In this document: positions 37,949 through 46,524 of the stretch, one piece after another | How the letters are laid out: each line of letters begins with the position of its first letter | Position numbering within the stretch: the first letter of the stretch is position 1 | Assembly (NCBI RefSeq): GCF_001307295.1 | Contig: NZ_CP012700.1 | Span: forward strand, 251,001 to 315,000 | Length of the DNA: 64,000 nt | Reading direction: 5' to 3' | DNA from: Sphingopyxis macrogoltabida | Lineage (GTDB): Bacteria; Pseudomonadota; Alphaproteobacteria; Sphingomonadales; Sphingomonadaceae | Notes under the pieces: model-generated | The model's input: only the letters and a program-made list of their open reading frames with translations | Database searches by the model: none | Told to the model about the DNA's origin: nothing | Made by a program: the position numbers and the translations under genes

Positions 37949-38626
37949 ATGGCGAATTTCAATCCGGCTCTGTTCGGTTATGGGGCGTTGCTGCTGCTGC
38001 TTGCGGCTTCTTTTGTCGCACGCCTGGATCATTTTCGCCTCGGGTTGGCTGCCGCCGCCTTGCTTGCGCTGCCGGTCGCTGTATTCACTCCCGGAGGCGT
38101 GGGTTATGCGGCGTTTTTGCTGGTTATCCTGATCGTCAATCTCGGCATGGCGGCGCGCGTCTGGCTTAGCGATGCCGCGATCCGCTTTTCGATCGAGGAG
38201 CAGTCGCTTCGCCGCCAGCATTTCGAGGGATTGAGTCCGACGACCGCCCGCCGTCTGATCGATCAGGGCCACTGGATTTCAGCGCGCCGCGGCGAAGTCC
38301 TGATCCGCGAGAACCAGGCGGCGCCGAGCCTGTTCTACCTCGCCGAGGGCGAGGCGCTGATCCAGCGTGACGGGATCGAGGTCGGCACCGTCTCCGGGGG
38401 CACCTTGATCGGCGAGGCGACGGTGCTCGACGGTGCCCATGCGACGGGCACGGTATCGCTCGCGACCAATTCGCGGCTGTGGTTCGTGCCTGCGGCGGCG
38501 CTGCGGGCGTTCCTTGCGGCCAATCCCGATATCGCCGGCGCGCTCCACGAGGGCTTTGCCCGTGCGCTGCGCGGCAAGCTCGCGAATGCGAATGCTCGCA
38601 TTGCCGACATGCCGCCGCTATCCTGA
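37949..38626 (+). CDS. Popeye-like cNMP-binding membrane protein
   Basis: A 225-residue protein with three N-terminal hydrophobic helices (about 8-22, 30-44 and 50-68) and a C-terminal cyclic-nucleotide-binding-like beta-roll: GEVLIRENQAAPSLFYLAEGEALI, DGIEVGTVSGGTLIGEATVL and HATGTVSLATNSRLWFVP. The layout of membrane helices followed by one cNMP-like domain recalls Popeye-domain proteins. The phosphate-binding cassette lacks the usual FGExAL, reading LIGEATVL. Ligand unknown. Starts at ATG 37949; stop 4 bases before the ArsC-like gene. Confidence 0.75.
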   Translation: MANFNPALFGYGALLLLLAASFVARLDHFRLGLAAAALLALPVAVFTPGGVGYAAFLLVILIVNLGMAARVWLSDAAIRFSIEEQSLRRQHFEGLSPTTARRLIDQGHWISARRGEVLIRENQAAPSLFYLAEGEALIQRDGIEVGTVSGGTLIGEATVLDGAHATGTVSLATNSRLWFVPAAALRAFLAANPDIAGALHEGFARALRGKLANANARIADMPPLS

Positions 38627-38630
38627 TGGC

Positions 38631-38981
38631 ATGACGCTGATTCTCTATGGTATCCCGAACTGCGATACGGTGAAAAAAGCGCGACGCTGGCTCGACGAGC
38701 AGGGTGTCGCGCACCGGTTCCACGATTTCCGCAAGGACGGGCTCGATCCCGGCCGTCTGCAAGGCTGGATCGACGCGCTTGGCTGGGAAAAGCTGCTCAA
38801 CCGGAGCGGCACGACCTTCCGCAAGCTTCCCGACGCGCAGAAGGACGGGCTCGATGCGGCAAAGGCCAAGGCGTTGATGCTCGAGCAGCCTGCGATGATT
38901 CGCCGCCCGGTTCTGGAAGCCGGCGGCGACGTGTCGGTCGGCTTTTCGGCCGATGACTGGCAATCGCGCTTTGCGGCATGA
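38631..38981 (+). CDS. ArsC/Spx family protein (YffB-like)
   Basis: A 116-residue thioredoxin-fold protein of the ArsC-like group. LYGIPNCDTVKKARRWLDEQG carries a single Cys without the CX2C pair, and FHDFRKDGLDPGRLQGWIDALGWEKLLNRSGTTFRKL is the YffB/Spx signature. Arg-rich active-site features of true arsenate reductases are incomplete, so arsenate reduction is unproven. The start at 38631 fits the conserved first strand. Its stop overlaps glpQ (ATGA). Confidence 0.88.
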   Translation: MTLILYGIPNCDTVKKARRWLDEQGVAHRFHDFRKDGLDPGRLQGWIDALGWEKLLNRSGTTFRKLPDAQKDGLDAAKAKALMLEQPAMIRRPVLEAGGDVSVGFSADDWQSRFAA

Positions 38982-40054
38982 CGCGCAGGCTCGCGGCGCT
39001 GCTGGCGGCTTTGTTGTCCGCCGGTTGCAGCGCTGATGCCGTGACCGCGCAGCCGACCCTTGACGGCCAGCCGCCGATTGTCATCGCGCACCGGGGAGCG
39101 TCGGGCGAACGCCCGGAACATACGCTGGCCAGCTATCGGCTCGCGATCGAGCTGGGCGCCGATTATATCGAACCCGATCTGGTGCTGACCAAGGACGGGG
39201 TGCTCGTCGCAAGGCACGAGAACGAGATTTCGGAAACGACCGATGTTGCCGATCATGCGGAGTTTGCGGGGCGGAAAACAACGAAGACGATCGACGGGCA
39301 GGCGGTGACCGGGTGGTTCACCGAGGACTTCACCCTTGCCGAGTTGAAGACGCTGCGCGCGCGCGAGCGACTGCCGAAACTGCGGAGCACCGCATATGAC
39401 GGTCAATATGAGATCCCGACGTTCCAGGAAATCCTGGCGCTTCTTGCCGAGGTGAATAAGGGTCGCGCCAAGCCTGTCGGCGTATATCCCGAAACCAAGC
39501 ACCCAAGCTATTTCGCGTCGATTGGCCTGCCGCACGAAACGCCTTTGCTCGCGCTGCTCGACCGATATGGCTATCGCGGTGCCGATGCGGCCGTCTTCAT
39601 CCAAAGTTTCGAGGTCGCAAACCTCAAGACGTTGCGTGCGAAGAGCGATCTGCCGCTGATCCAGTTGATGGACGGGGAGGGCGGTCCCGCCGACGATCCG
39701 AAGCAGACCTATGCCGCCATGGCGAGCCCGGCGGGGCTGAAGGCCGTTGCCGCTTATGCCGATGGTATCGGCCCGAACAAGGCGATGGTAATCCCGCGCG
39801 GCGCGCTCGGAACGCTCAGCGAACCGACGTCGCTGGTGCGAGACGCCCACGCCGCGGGGCTCAAGGTCCATCCGTGGACCTTTCGCCGCGAAAATTATTT
39901 CCTGCCGCTCGCCGACAAGGGCGGGATCAACCCGGCCGGACACGGCGATCTCGCGGCCGAGATCGAGACCTATCTGGCGACAGGCATCGACGGTTTGTTC
40001 AGCGACAATCCGCGCGAGGCCGTCGCGACCGTGAAGAAAGGATCTGTACGATGA
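38978..40054 (+). CDS. glpQ: Glycerophosphodiester phosphodiesterase (lipoprotein)
   Basis: A 358-residue GDPD TIM-barrel enzyme releasing glycerol 3-phosphate from deacylated phospholipids. The N-terminus (RRLAALLAALLSAGCSADAV) is a lipoprotein signal with lipobox LSAGC. Catalytic motifs are IAHRGASGERPEHTLASY and ADYIEPDLVLTKDGVLVARHE, with EPD and HxN-type metal and acid-base residues. Length matches the periplasmic GlpQ class. It overlaps both neighbours by 4 bases, forming an operon with the ArsC-like and aldo/keto reductase genes. Confidence 0.92.
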   Translation: MTRRLAALLAALLSAGCSADAVTAQPTLDGQPPIVIAHRGASGERPEHTLASYRLAIELGADYIEPDLVLTKDGVLVARHENEISETTDVADHAEFAGRKTTKTIDGQAVTGWFTEDFTLAELKTLRARERLPKLRSTAYDGQYEIPTFQEILALLAEVNKGRAKPVGVYPETKHPSYFASIGLPHETPLLALLDRYGYRGADAAVFIQSFEVANLKTLRAKSDLPLIQLMDGEGGPADDPKQTYAAMASPAGLKAVAAYADGIGPNKAMVIPRGALGTLSEPTSLVRDAHAAGLKVHPWTFRRENYFLPLADKGGINPAGHGDLAAEIETYLATGIDGLFSDNPREAVATVKKGSVR

Positions 40055-40986
40055 CCGAACGCGCGCTGGGCCGAAGCGGCCTTTCGATCAGGCCTTTCGT
40101 CCTGGGTGGCAATGTCTTCGGGATGACCGCCGATCGGGCGGCGAGTTTCGCAATCCTCGACCGCTTCGTCGAGCGCGGCGGTGGCATGATCGATACCGCC
40201 GACGTCTATTCGGCATGGGTGCCGGGACACAAGGGCGGCGAGTCCGAAACGATGATGGGCGCCTGGCTCAAGGAAAGCGGCGCCCGCGACAGTGTGTTGA
40301 TCGCGACGAAGGTCGGAATGATGCCCGGCGGGCTGCAGCCGGACAGCATCCGCAAGGCGGCGCAGGGTTCGCTCGATCGGCTCGGCACCGATGTCATCGA
40401 CCTTTATTTCACGCACAAAGACGATCCCGACGTGCCGCTCGACGAGGTGCTCGGTGCGTTCGGCGAACTGGTCGATGCCGGCACGGTGCGCGCGATCGGC
40501 GCGTCCAATTATTCGGCCGAGCGGCTTGCCGAGGCACTGCGCATCGCCGACGCCAAGGGGCTGCCGCGCTTCACCGCGATGCAGCCCGAGCTCAACCTGC
40601 TCGACCGCGATCAATATGAAGGCGCATTGCAGCGGCTGTGCATCGACGAGGGGCTGGGCGTCGTCACCTATTTCAGTCTCGCTTCGGGTTATTTGTCGGG
40701 GAAATATCGCAGCGCCGACGATCTCGGAAAAAGCCCGCGCGGGGCGCGGGCGAAAGCCTATCTGGACGGCAAGGGGCCCGCGGTGCTGGCGGTGATGGAC
40801 CGGATTGCCGCCGAAACCGGAGCGAGCCTGTCGCAGATCGCGCTGGCGTGGGTCGCGGGGCAGCCGGGCGTTACGGCGCCGATCGCGAGTGCGACATCGG
40901 TCGAACAACTCGACGATATCCTCGCCAGCGAAAATCTGGCGCTGACGAGTGACCAACTCGCGGCGCTGACGGCGGCCGGGGCCTAG
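40051..40986 (+). CDS. Aldo/keto reductase
   Basis: A 311-residue NADPH-dependent AKR barrel. The catalytic tetrad fits MIDTADVYSAW (Asp and Tyr near 50-55), LIATKVGM (Lys near 85) and LYFTHKDDPDVPLDE (His near 118). IGASNYSAERLAEAL and GVTYFSLASGYLSGKYR-type loops are typical of YajO-like AKRs, and APIASATSVEQLDDI is the cofactor-binding end. ATG 40051 overlaps the glpQ stop. Substrate unknown. Confidence 0.92.
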   Translation: MTERALGRSGLSIRPFVLGGNVFGMTADRAASFAILDRFVERGGGMIDTADVYSAWVPGHKGGESETMMGAWLKESGARDSVLIATKVGMMPGGLQPDSIRKAAQGSLDRLGTDVIDLYFTHKDDPDVPLDEVLGAFGELVDAGTVRAIGASNYSAERLAEALRIADAKGLPRFTAMQPELNLLDRDQYEGALQRLCIDEGLGVVTYFSLASGYLSGKYRSADDLGKSPRGARAKAYLDGKGPAVLAVMDRIAAETGASLSQIALAWVAGQPGVTAPIASATSVEQLDDILASENLALTSDQLAALTAAGA

Positions 40987-41054
40987 GGCGGCATATCGGC
41001 CCGGCATCTGCCCCGGGGAGATGCCTGATGCCGGGCCGGCGCGGCCGCGCGGTC

Positions 41055-41276
41055 TCAATTCGTCCCGTCGCTCCACTGGAACACCGCTTCCAGCGGCTTG
41101 TCGAAGCAGCGGGCGATGCGGAAGGCGACTTCGAGCGACGGGGAATATTTTCCCTGCTCGATCGCCGCGATCGTCTGGCGTGTCACCCCGACCCGGTCGC
41201 CGAGTTCGCCCTGCGTCATCTCGCCCGCAAGAAAGCGAAAGGTGCGGATATCGTTGGTGAAGGAGAGGCTAGCCAT
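41055..41276 (-). CDS. XRE-family small HTH regulator
   Basis: A 73-residue protein that is almost entirely a Cro/C1-type helix-turn-helix: MTQGELGDRVGVTRQTIAAIEQGKYSPSL at about 20-48, followed by AFRIARCFDKPLEAVF. Similar 65-75-residue regulators are commonly coupled to a DUF2178-like membrane protein, which is the arrangement here: its ATG overlaps the end of the upstream membrane gene. A dyad at 41863-41884 over the operon promoter is the likely site of autoregulation. Confidence 0.88.
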   Translation of the reverse strand: MASLSFTNDIRTFRFLAGEMTQGELGDRVGVTRQTIAAIEQGKYSPSLEVAFRIARCFDKPLEAVFQWSDGTN

Positions 41277-41695
41277 GCCAGCCCCTCCGGTAGCTCATCA
41301 GCACGACAAAGCTGTTCACCAGTTCGGCGACGACGATCGCGAACAGGCCGGTGTTCGCCAGCGGTACCCCGCTCTCGACAAAGGGCAAATAAACGCCGAC
41401 GACCATCATTCCCACCAGGAGGACGTTAATAGGCCATGGTGGCGCCACGGCGACGGATGGCGCGGTCGCGCTCGTCGGCGCGCACGCGTTCGGACTTGGG
41501 CGCACGTGCCGACAGGATGATCGTGCCGACGATGACGATAGCCGCATGCGCCACCGCGATCGATCCGAACAGCCACAGCATCGGGAAGACCTCGCGGCCG
41601 GCGGGATGGCCGGAGAGGATCAGTCCGAAATAGAGGGTGTAGGCGGCGAGCATGGCGATGACGTTCAGCCAGGCGGTTTTTTCACGGAAGTTCAT
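41269..41695 (-). pseudogene. DUF2178-like membrane protein disrupted by a +1 frameshift
   Basis: Two partial reading frames join into one four-helix protein of 141 residues if a single A is removed at 41426-41427. The first frame ends RDRAIRRRGATMAY then TAA; the second continues VLLVGMMVVGVYLPF to MSYRRGWHG. From family knowledge the joint should read DERDRxIxxRGxxxAYYVLLxG, exactly what the correction restores. ATG 41695 follows CCGGAG; ATG 41755 is an in-frame alternative coupled to a small leader ORF. It is either a real mutation or a sequencing error. Confidence 0.75.
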
Positions 41696-41751
41696 CGACA
41701 GATCTCCGGAATCGGCCTCGGCAAGCGGGTCGGAAATGAACGGGGCGGGAG

Positions 41752-41832
41752 TCATCGGTCGCCCGCCGCGGCGAATGCGAACGCCCTTTGATGTTTTCCG
41801 GTGATCCGACCAATCGCTTCCCGAAATGTCAT
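41752..41832 (-). CDS. Possible 26-residue leader peptide ORF
   Basis: ATG 41832 is preceded by GGAG at ideal spacing (GGAGCTCAAAATG), and a further in-frame ATG lies at 41844. The peptide starts MTFREAIGRITGKHQRAF and its TGA overlaps ATG 41755 of the membrane-protein frame. It lies in the long leader of the XRE operon. It may be a real small protein, a coupling ORF, or chance. Confidence 0.35.
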   Translation of the reverse strand: MTFREAIGRITGKHQRAFAFAAAGDR

Positions 41833-41862
41833 TTTGAGCTCCATGTTGGGTGATTCGAACTT

Positions 41863-41891
41863 TATGTTATGTGTTTTTAACATAGAGTCAA
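41863..41891 (-). promoter_or_regulatory. Promoter with overlapping dyad operator for the XRE operon
   Basis: On the minus strand TTGACT (41891-41886), a 16-base spacer and TAACAT (41869-41864) form a good sigma-70 promoter. A perfect dyad TATGTTA-N8-TAACATA spans 41863-41884, with one arm on the -10 and one in the spacer. This geometry suits repression by the encoded XRE protein. Confidence 0.65.
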
Positions 41892-41958
41892 GAATGGCTA
41901 ACATTGCATAGCCTTTGCCGCTTTCGCGTTCGGGCTTTAGCGGCTAAGCCCCCGCCCT

Positions 41959-42822
41959 ATGTCTACGCTCCCCAAAACGCTCACCCTCGACACCTCGACG
42001 AGCCGTGCTAACCCTACGCCGCAGCCGATGAAGCGGCTTACCGTGCCGCGCATCCGCCAGCGCAAGGGCGGCGAGCCGATCGTCATGCTGACGGCTTACA
42101 CCGTGCGCATGGCGCAGTTGCTCGACCCGCATTGCGACATGCTGCTCGTCGGCGATTCGCTGGCGCAGGTGATCTACGGCCTGCCGCACACGGTCGGGGT
42201 GACGATGGACATGATGGCGCTGCACGGCGCGGCGGTCGTTCGCGGCAGCTATCATGCCGCGGTGATCGTCGACATGCCGTTCGGCAGCTATGAAGGCAGC
42301 CCGCAGCAGGCGTTCGACAATGCGGCACGGCTGCTCAAGGAAACCGGCGCTGCGGCGGTGAAGGTCGAAGGCGGCAAGGTGCTGGCGCCGACGATCGAGT
42401 TTCTGACCCAGCGCGGGATTCCGGTGATGGGCCACGTCGGTCTGACGCCACAGGCGGTCAACATTCTCGGCGGCTATGGCGTGCGCGGCAAGAGCGAGGA
42501 AGAAGCGCGCTCGATCGTCGAGGACGCGGTCGCGGTGGCGCAGGCCGGGGCCTTTTCGATCGTCATCGAGGGCGTGCTCGAATCGATCGCGATCGAGATT
42601 ACCGAGAAGGTCGCCTGTCCGACGATCGGCATCGGCGCGTCGGCGCAATGCGACGGCCAGGTGCTGGTGACCGACGACATGCTGGGCATGTTCGAACGCG
42701 TGCCGAAGTTCGTGAAGCGCTTCGGCGACATGGCGAGCGTCGTCAACGGCGCGGTCAAGGATTATGCCGACGAGGTCAGGTCCCGTTCATTTCCGACAGA
42801 CGATCAGATTTACGCCGGTTGA
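41959..42822 (+). CDS. panB: 3-methyl-2-oxobutanoate hydroxymethyltransferase
   Basis: A 287-residue PanB, which makes ketopantoate from 2-oxoisovalerate and methylene-THF for pantothenate and CoA. VMLTAYTVRMAQLLDPHCDMLLVGDSL carries the Mg-binding Asp, VVRGSYHAAVIVDMPFGSYE and AAAVKVEGGK the substrate loops, and VMGHVGLTPQ and IGIGASAQCDGQVLV the later barrel strands. About 20 N-terminal residues precede the barrel; ATG 42028 could be an alternative. A strong intrinsic terminator follows. Confidence 0.95.
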   Translation: MSTLPKTLTLDTSTSRANPTPQPMKRLTVPRIRQRKGGEPIVMLTAYTVRMAQLLDPHCDMLLVGDSLAQVIYGLPHTVGVTMDMMALHGAAVVRGSYHAAVIVDMPFGSYEGSPQQAFDNAARLLKETGAAAVKVEGGKVLAPTIEFLTQRGIPVMGHVGLTPQAVNILGGYGVRGKSEEEARSIVEDAVAVAQAGAFSIVIEGVLESIAIEITEKVACPTIGIGASAQCDGQVLVTDDMLGMFERVPKFVKRFGDMASVVNGAVKDYADEVRSRSFPTDDQIYAG

Positions 42823-42845
42823 AGCCCGGCAGCGCCGTCCCGGCG

Positions 42846-42871
42846 GGCCAAGCGTTTCGCTTGGCCTTTTT
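42846..42871 (+). terminator. Intrinsic terminator after panB
   Basis: A perfect 9-base stem GGCCAAGCG/CGCTTGGCC with a TTT loop is followed immediately by five T, 24 bases after the panB stop. This is the clearest rho-independent terminator in the window. Confidence 0.92.
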
Positions 42872-42933
42872 CGGCGTCGTCGCTAAAGGAAGCGACCGGC
42901 CCGGGGCCACGAACAGAGTTTATGGAGGTTTGA

Positions 42934-43752
42934 TTGGCCCTGAGCCCGACGAACGACGCCGCGCTGTTGCAGGAAGTCGACGAAGCTGTCCGCAAGGACC
43001 GGCTCGATACGATCATGCAGCGCTATGGCCGCTGGATCATCGGCGCGGTGCTCGCCGGCCTGCTGGCATTCGGCGGCTATCTCTACTGGTCGCACCGGCA
43101 GGACCTCGCACGCGGTGAAAATGCCGAAGTCCTCCTCGGCGCGCTCGACAAGGCGGCGGCAGGAACGAAGGACCTCAAGCAGCTCGAGGACGGAAAGGCG
43201 CCGGCCTATCGCGCCGCAGCCATGATGCAGCAGGCGAATATGAAGGCCGGCACGGGCGACCTCAAGGGTGCCGCCGCGCTGATGGCAAAGGTCGCGGCCG
43301 ACACCGGCGTCGACAAGACGCTGCGCGATCTCGCGCTGATCCGCCAGACCGCGTTCGAATTCGACACGCTGAAACCCGAAACGGTGATCGCACGGATGAA
43401 GCCGATGGTCGATGCCAAGGACCCGGCGTCGAGCTGGTTTGCGAGCGCGGCCGAACTTTCAGCCATCGCGCATTACCAGCTCGGGCAATATGATCAGGCA
43501 GGCGCGCTTTACGGCCGTATCGCCAAGCTGCCCGACGCCACCAAGACGCTGCAATCGCGGAGCGTCCAGATGGCGGGTATGCTGGGGGTCGATGCAGTCG
43601 CCGACCGGGCGGCAGACAGCGTCGCCGCCGAGAAGAAAGGGGCGGCGGAAGCCGCCGGGGTCGAAAAGAATGCGGCGCAGGCCGCCGCCGGGGACCAGAA
43701 AGGCGCCGCGCCGAAAGCAGAGGCCGCCGGAAACACTGAGGAAGCCAGATAA
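42934..43752 (+). CDS. YfgM-like tetratricopeptide membrane protein
   Basis: A 272-residue single-pass protein: cytoplasmic tail with EVDEAVRKDRLDTIMQRYG, a helix at about 35-50, then TPR-like repeats (YRAAAMMQQANMKAGTGDLKGA, ELSAIAHYQLGQYDQAGALY) and an Ala/Lys-rich tail. YfgM associates with SecYEG and helps hand proteins to periplasmic chaperones. The order yfgM-bamB-der matches E. coli and supports the call. The start is TTG 42934 with GGAGG eight bases upstream; no suitable ATG exists. Confidence 0.85.
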   Translation: MALSPTNDAALLQEVDEAVRKDRLDTIMQRYGRWIIGAVLAGLLAFGGYLYWSHRQDLARGENAEVLLGALDKAAAGTKDLKQLEDGKAPAYRAAAMMQQANMKAGTGDLKGAAALMAKVAADTGVDKTLRDLALIRQTAFEFDTLKPETVIARMKPMVDAKDPASSWFASAAELSAIAHYQLGQYDQAGALYGRIAKLPDATKTLQSRSVQMAGMLGVDAVADRAADSVAAEKKGAAEAAGVEKNAAQAAAGDQKGAAPKAEAAGNTEEAR

Positions 43753-43753
43753 T

Positions 43754-45088
43754 ATGCTGAAGAGGCAGTACGTACTTTGCGCGGCGCTGTTCGCGCTGCC
43801 GCTCGCCGGTTGCGGCGTGTTCAAGGGTGATGGCGGCCCGAAGACGCCGACGGTCGGCGATCGCGTGTCGATCCTGTCGAATGACAACAGCGTCAAGGTC
43901 GATGATGCAACCGCGGCCATCGCCGTCGTGCTGCCCGAACCGGCCGTCAACGCCAACTGGAGCCAGTCGGGCGGCAATGCCTCTAAATCGATGGGGCATC
44001 CCGCACTCGGCGCGACTCGTAGCCAAGTCTGGCAGGCGAGCATCGCCGGAAGCAACAAGAAGCAGCGCCTCGCCTCGTCGCCGGTGATTGCCGACAACCG
44101 CCTGTTCGTTGTCGATACGGATGCGGTGGTCACGGCACTGTCGGCCGACACGGGCGCGCCGCTGTGGCGGACGGCGATCGGCAGCACCGGCAAGGATTAC
44201 AAGGATTCGCTGTTCGGCGGCGGCGCTGGCGTCGATGGCAATGTCGTTTACGCGACGAGCGGGGCCGGCGACGTCGCGGCGCTCAATGTCGCCGACGGCT
44301 CGGTGATCTGGAATGTCAAACCTGCGGGGCCGCTGCGCGGTGCTCCGACCATTGCCTTCGGCGGCGTCTATGTAATCAGCCAGGACAACCAGATTTTCGC
44401 GTTGAACGCGGCCAATGGCGCGGTGCAGTGGCAGGCGACGGCGTCGCTCGAAGCGGGCAGCATCTTCGGCGCTGGCTCGCCCGCGGCGGGGCAGGGGACG
44501 ATCGTCGCCGGCTTCTCGTCGGGCGAGGTGCAGGCCTATCGTTACGAAAACGGCCGCGACCTCTGGGAAGATGCGCTGGCGCGCACGTCGATGGCCCTGT
44601 CGGTGTCGACCCTCTCCGACGTCGATGCCGACCCGGTGGTCGACCGCGGCCGCGTCTTCGCGCTGGGCCAGGGTGGGCGCATGGCGAGCTATGAGCTCGT
44701 GACCGGCCAGCGCACGTGGGAAATCTCGATCGCCGGCATTTCGACGCCGTATGTGGTCGGCGAGTGGGTCTATGCGATGACCGACGACGGCAAGCTGCTG
44801 TGCGTTGCGCGCGGGACCGGCAAGGTGCGCTGGCTGCAGCAACTCGCGCGTTTCCGGGTCGAGACCGAAAAGAAGAAGAAGGACCCGATCCGCTGGACCG
44901 GTCCGGTCCTGGCGGGTGGCCGTCTGCTCGCGGTGAACAGCGAAGGACAGCTCGTCGAATTTTCGCCGACCGACGGGTCGACTCTCGCGACGACCGATTT
45001 CAAGTCGCCGCTGTCGCAGTCGCCGGTGGTCGCGAACAACATGCTGTACATCTTGGCGGACGACGGGCGTATCACCGCCTGGCGGTAA
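43754..45088 (+). CDS. bamB: Outer membrane assembly lipoprotein BamB
   Basis: A 444-residue lipoprotein of the BAM complex, which inserts beta-barrel proteins into the outer membrane. The signal ends at lipobox LAGC (MLKRQYVLCAALFALPLAGC). The rest is an eight-bladed PQQ-like propeller with repeating D-T/A-x-G-x-x-x-W units, for example ALSADTGAPLWRTAIG, ALNVADGSVIWNVK, ALNAANGAVQWQA and CVARGTGKVRWLQ. It starts one base after the yfgM-like stop region, with GAGGAA upstream, and precedes der by 47 bases. Confidence 0.95.
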   Translation: MLKRQYVLCAALFALPLAGCGVFKGDGGPKTPTVGDRVSILSNDNSVKVDDATAAIAVVLPEPAVNANWSQSGGNASKSMGHPALGATRSQVWQASIAGSNKKQRLASSPVIADNRLFVVDTDAVVTALSADTGAPLWRTAIGSTGKDYKDSLFGGGAGVDGNVVYATSGAGDVAALNVADGSVIWNVKPAGPLRGAPTIAFGGVYVISQDNQIFALNAANGAVQWQATASLEAGSIFGAGSPAAGQGTIVAGFSSGEVQAYRYENGRDLWEDALARTSMALSVSTLSDVDADPVVDRGRVFALGQGGRMASYELVTGQRTWEISIAGISTPYVVGEWVYAMTDDGKLLCVARGTGKVRWLQQLARFRVETEKKKKDPIRWTGPVLAGGRLLAVNSEGQLVEFSPTDGSTLATTDFKSPLSQSPVVANNMLYILADDGRITAWR

Positions 45089-45135
45089 CAAGGCGGAAGC
45101 GCGCAGGCGGTTCCGGCGAATGATAGGATAAGCAA

Positions 45136-46524
45136 ATGTCGCGATTCGCGACGATCGCCATTGTGGGCCGCCCCAATGTGGGCAAATCGACGCTGTTCAA
45201 CCGGCTGGTCGGCAAGCGCTTGGCGCTGGTCGACGATCAGCCGGGGGTGACGCGCGACCGGCGCGAAGGCGACGGCGAACTGTTGGGCCTGAAATTCACG
45301 ATCGTCGATACCGCGGGATTCGAGGATTATGACGCGGCGACGCTGCCCGGCCGGATGCGGGTGCAGACCGAAAAGGCGGTGCGCGAAGCCGATGCGGCGC
45401 TGTTCATGATCGACGGCCGCGCCGGGGTCACGCCGCTCGACGAGGAAATCGCCCGCTGGCTGCGCAGCGAGGACACGCCGATCATCCTGCTGGTCAACAA
45501 GGCCGAGGGGAAGCAGGGCGAAAACGGCCTGATGGAAAGCTATTCGCTCGGCTTCGACAATCCGATCGCGCTGAGCGCCGAGCATGGCGAAGGCGTCGTC
45601 GACCTGTTCGACGCGCTACGTCCGATCATCGAGGCCTATGACGCGGCGGAAGCCGAGGCCCTGCCGCCGCTGGCGGAAGGCGAAGAGGATGAGGATGCGC
45701 CGCTTGGCCCGATGAAGCTCGCCATTGTCGGCCGTCCGAACGCCGGCAAGTCGACGCTGATCAACCGCATGATCGGCGAGGATCGGCTGATCACCGGGCC
45801 CGAAGCCGGGATCACGCGCGATTCGATTCGCGTCGACTGGCAGTGGGAACAGGATGGCGAGGTTCACGAAATCCAGCTGTTCGACACCGCAGGGATGCGC
45901 AAGCGCGCGAAGGTGGTCGACAAGCTCGAGAAACTGTCGGTCGCCGACGCGCTCCATGCGGTCGACTTCGCCGAGGTGGTGGTGTTGCTCCTGGATGCGA
46001 CCAAGGGTCTTGAGGCGCAGGACCTGCGCATCGCCGACAAGGTGCTGCAGGAAGGCCGGGCGCTGATCGTCGCCCTCAACAAGTGGGATATCGCCGAAGA
46101 TCCTTCTTCGCTGTTCAACGGCGTACGGAATGCGCTCGACGACGGGCTGTCGCAGGTCAAGGGCGTCCCCGTGCTCAGCATTTCGGGGGCGACGGGCAAG
46201 GGGATCGATACGCTTGTCCGCGTTGCCTTCGAACAGCGCGCGATCTGGACCAATCGCGTTTCGACCGCGCGGCTCAATCGCTGGTTCGAAGGTGCGGTCG
46301 AGAGCAATCCGCCGCCGGCGCCCGGCGGCAAGCGGATCAAGCTCCGCTATATCACGCAGGCGCGGACGCGGCCGCCGACGTTCGTCGTCTTCGGGACCCG
46401 CACCGATGCGCTGCCTGGCAGCTACGAGCGTTATCTGGTCAACGGTATGCGCAAGGAACTGGGTTTTCAGGGCGTGCCCGTCCGGCTCAATTTCCGCAAT
46501 TCGCGCAATCCCTATGACGAGTGA
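45136..46524 (+). CDS. der: Ribosome-assembly GTPase Der
   Basis: A 462-residue tandem GTPase needed for 50S biogenesis. G domain 1 has GRPNVGKSTLFNRL near 10 and DTAGFE; G domain 2 has GRPNAGKSTLINRM near 200, DTAGMRKRAKV and NKWD. The C-terminal KH-like domain includes KRIKLRYITQARTRPPTFVVF. An acidic linker (EGEEDEDAPLG) joins the G domains. The yfgM-bamB-der order is conserved with gammaproteobacteria. Confidence 0.97.
   Translation: MSRFATIAIVGRPNVGKSTLFNRLVGKRLALVDDQPGVTRDRREGDGELLGLKFTIVDTAGFEDYDAATLPGRMRVQTEKAVREADAALFMIDGRAGVTPLDEEIARWLRSEDTPIILLVNKAEGKQGENGLMESYSLGFDNPIALSAEHGEGVVDLFDALRPIIEAYDAAEAEALPPLAEGEEDEDAPLGPMKLAIVGRPNAGKSTLINRMIGEDRLITGPEAGITRDSIRVDWQWEQDGEVHEIQLFDTAGMRKRAKVVDKLEKLSVADALHAVDFAEVVVLLLDATKGLEAQDLRIADKVLQEGRALIVALNKWDIAEDPSSLFNGVRNALDDGLSQVKGVPVLSISGATGKGIDTLVRVAFEQRAIWTNRVSTARLNRWFEGAVESNPPPAPGGKRIKLRYITQARTRPPTFVVFGTRTDALPGSYERYLVNGMRKELGFQGVPVRLNFRNSRNPYDE

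Noticed and set aside
41269..41547. Separate small two-helix membrane gene
   Set aside because: Has no good start codon and is better explained as the C-terminal half of the frameshifted DUF2178-like gene.
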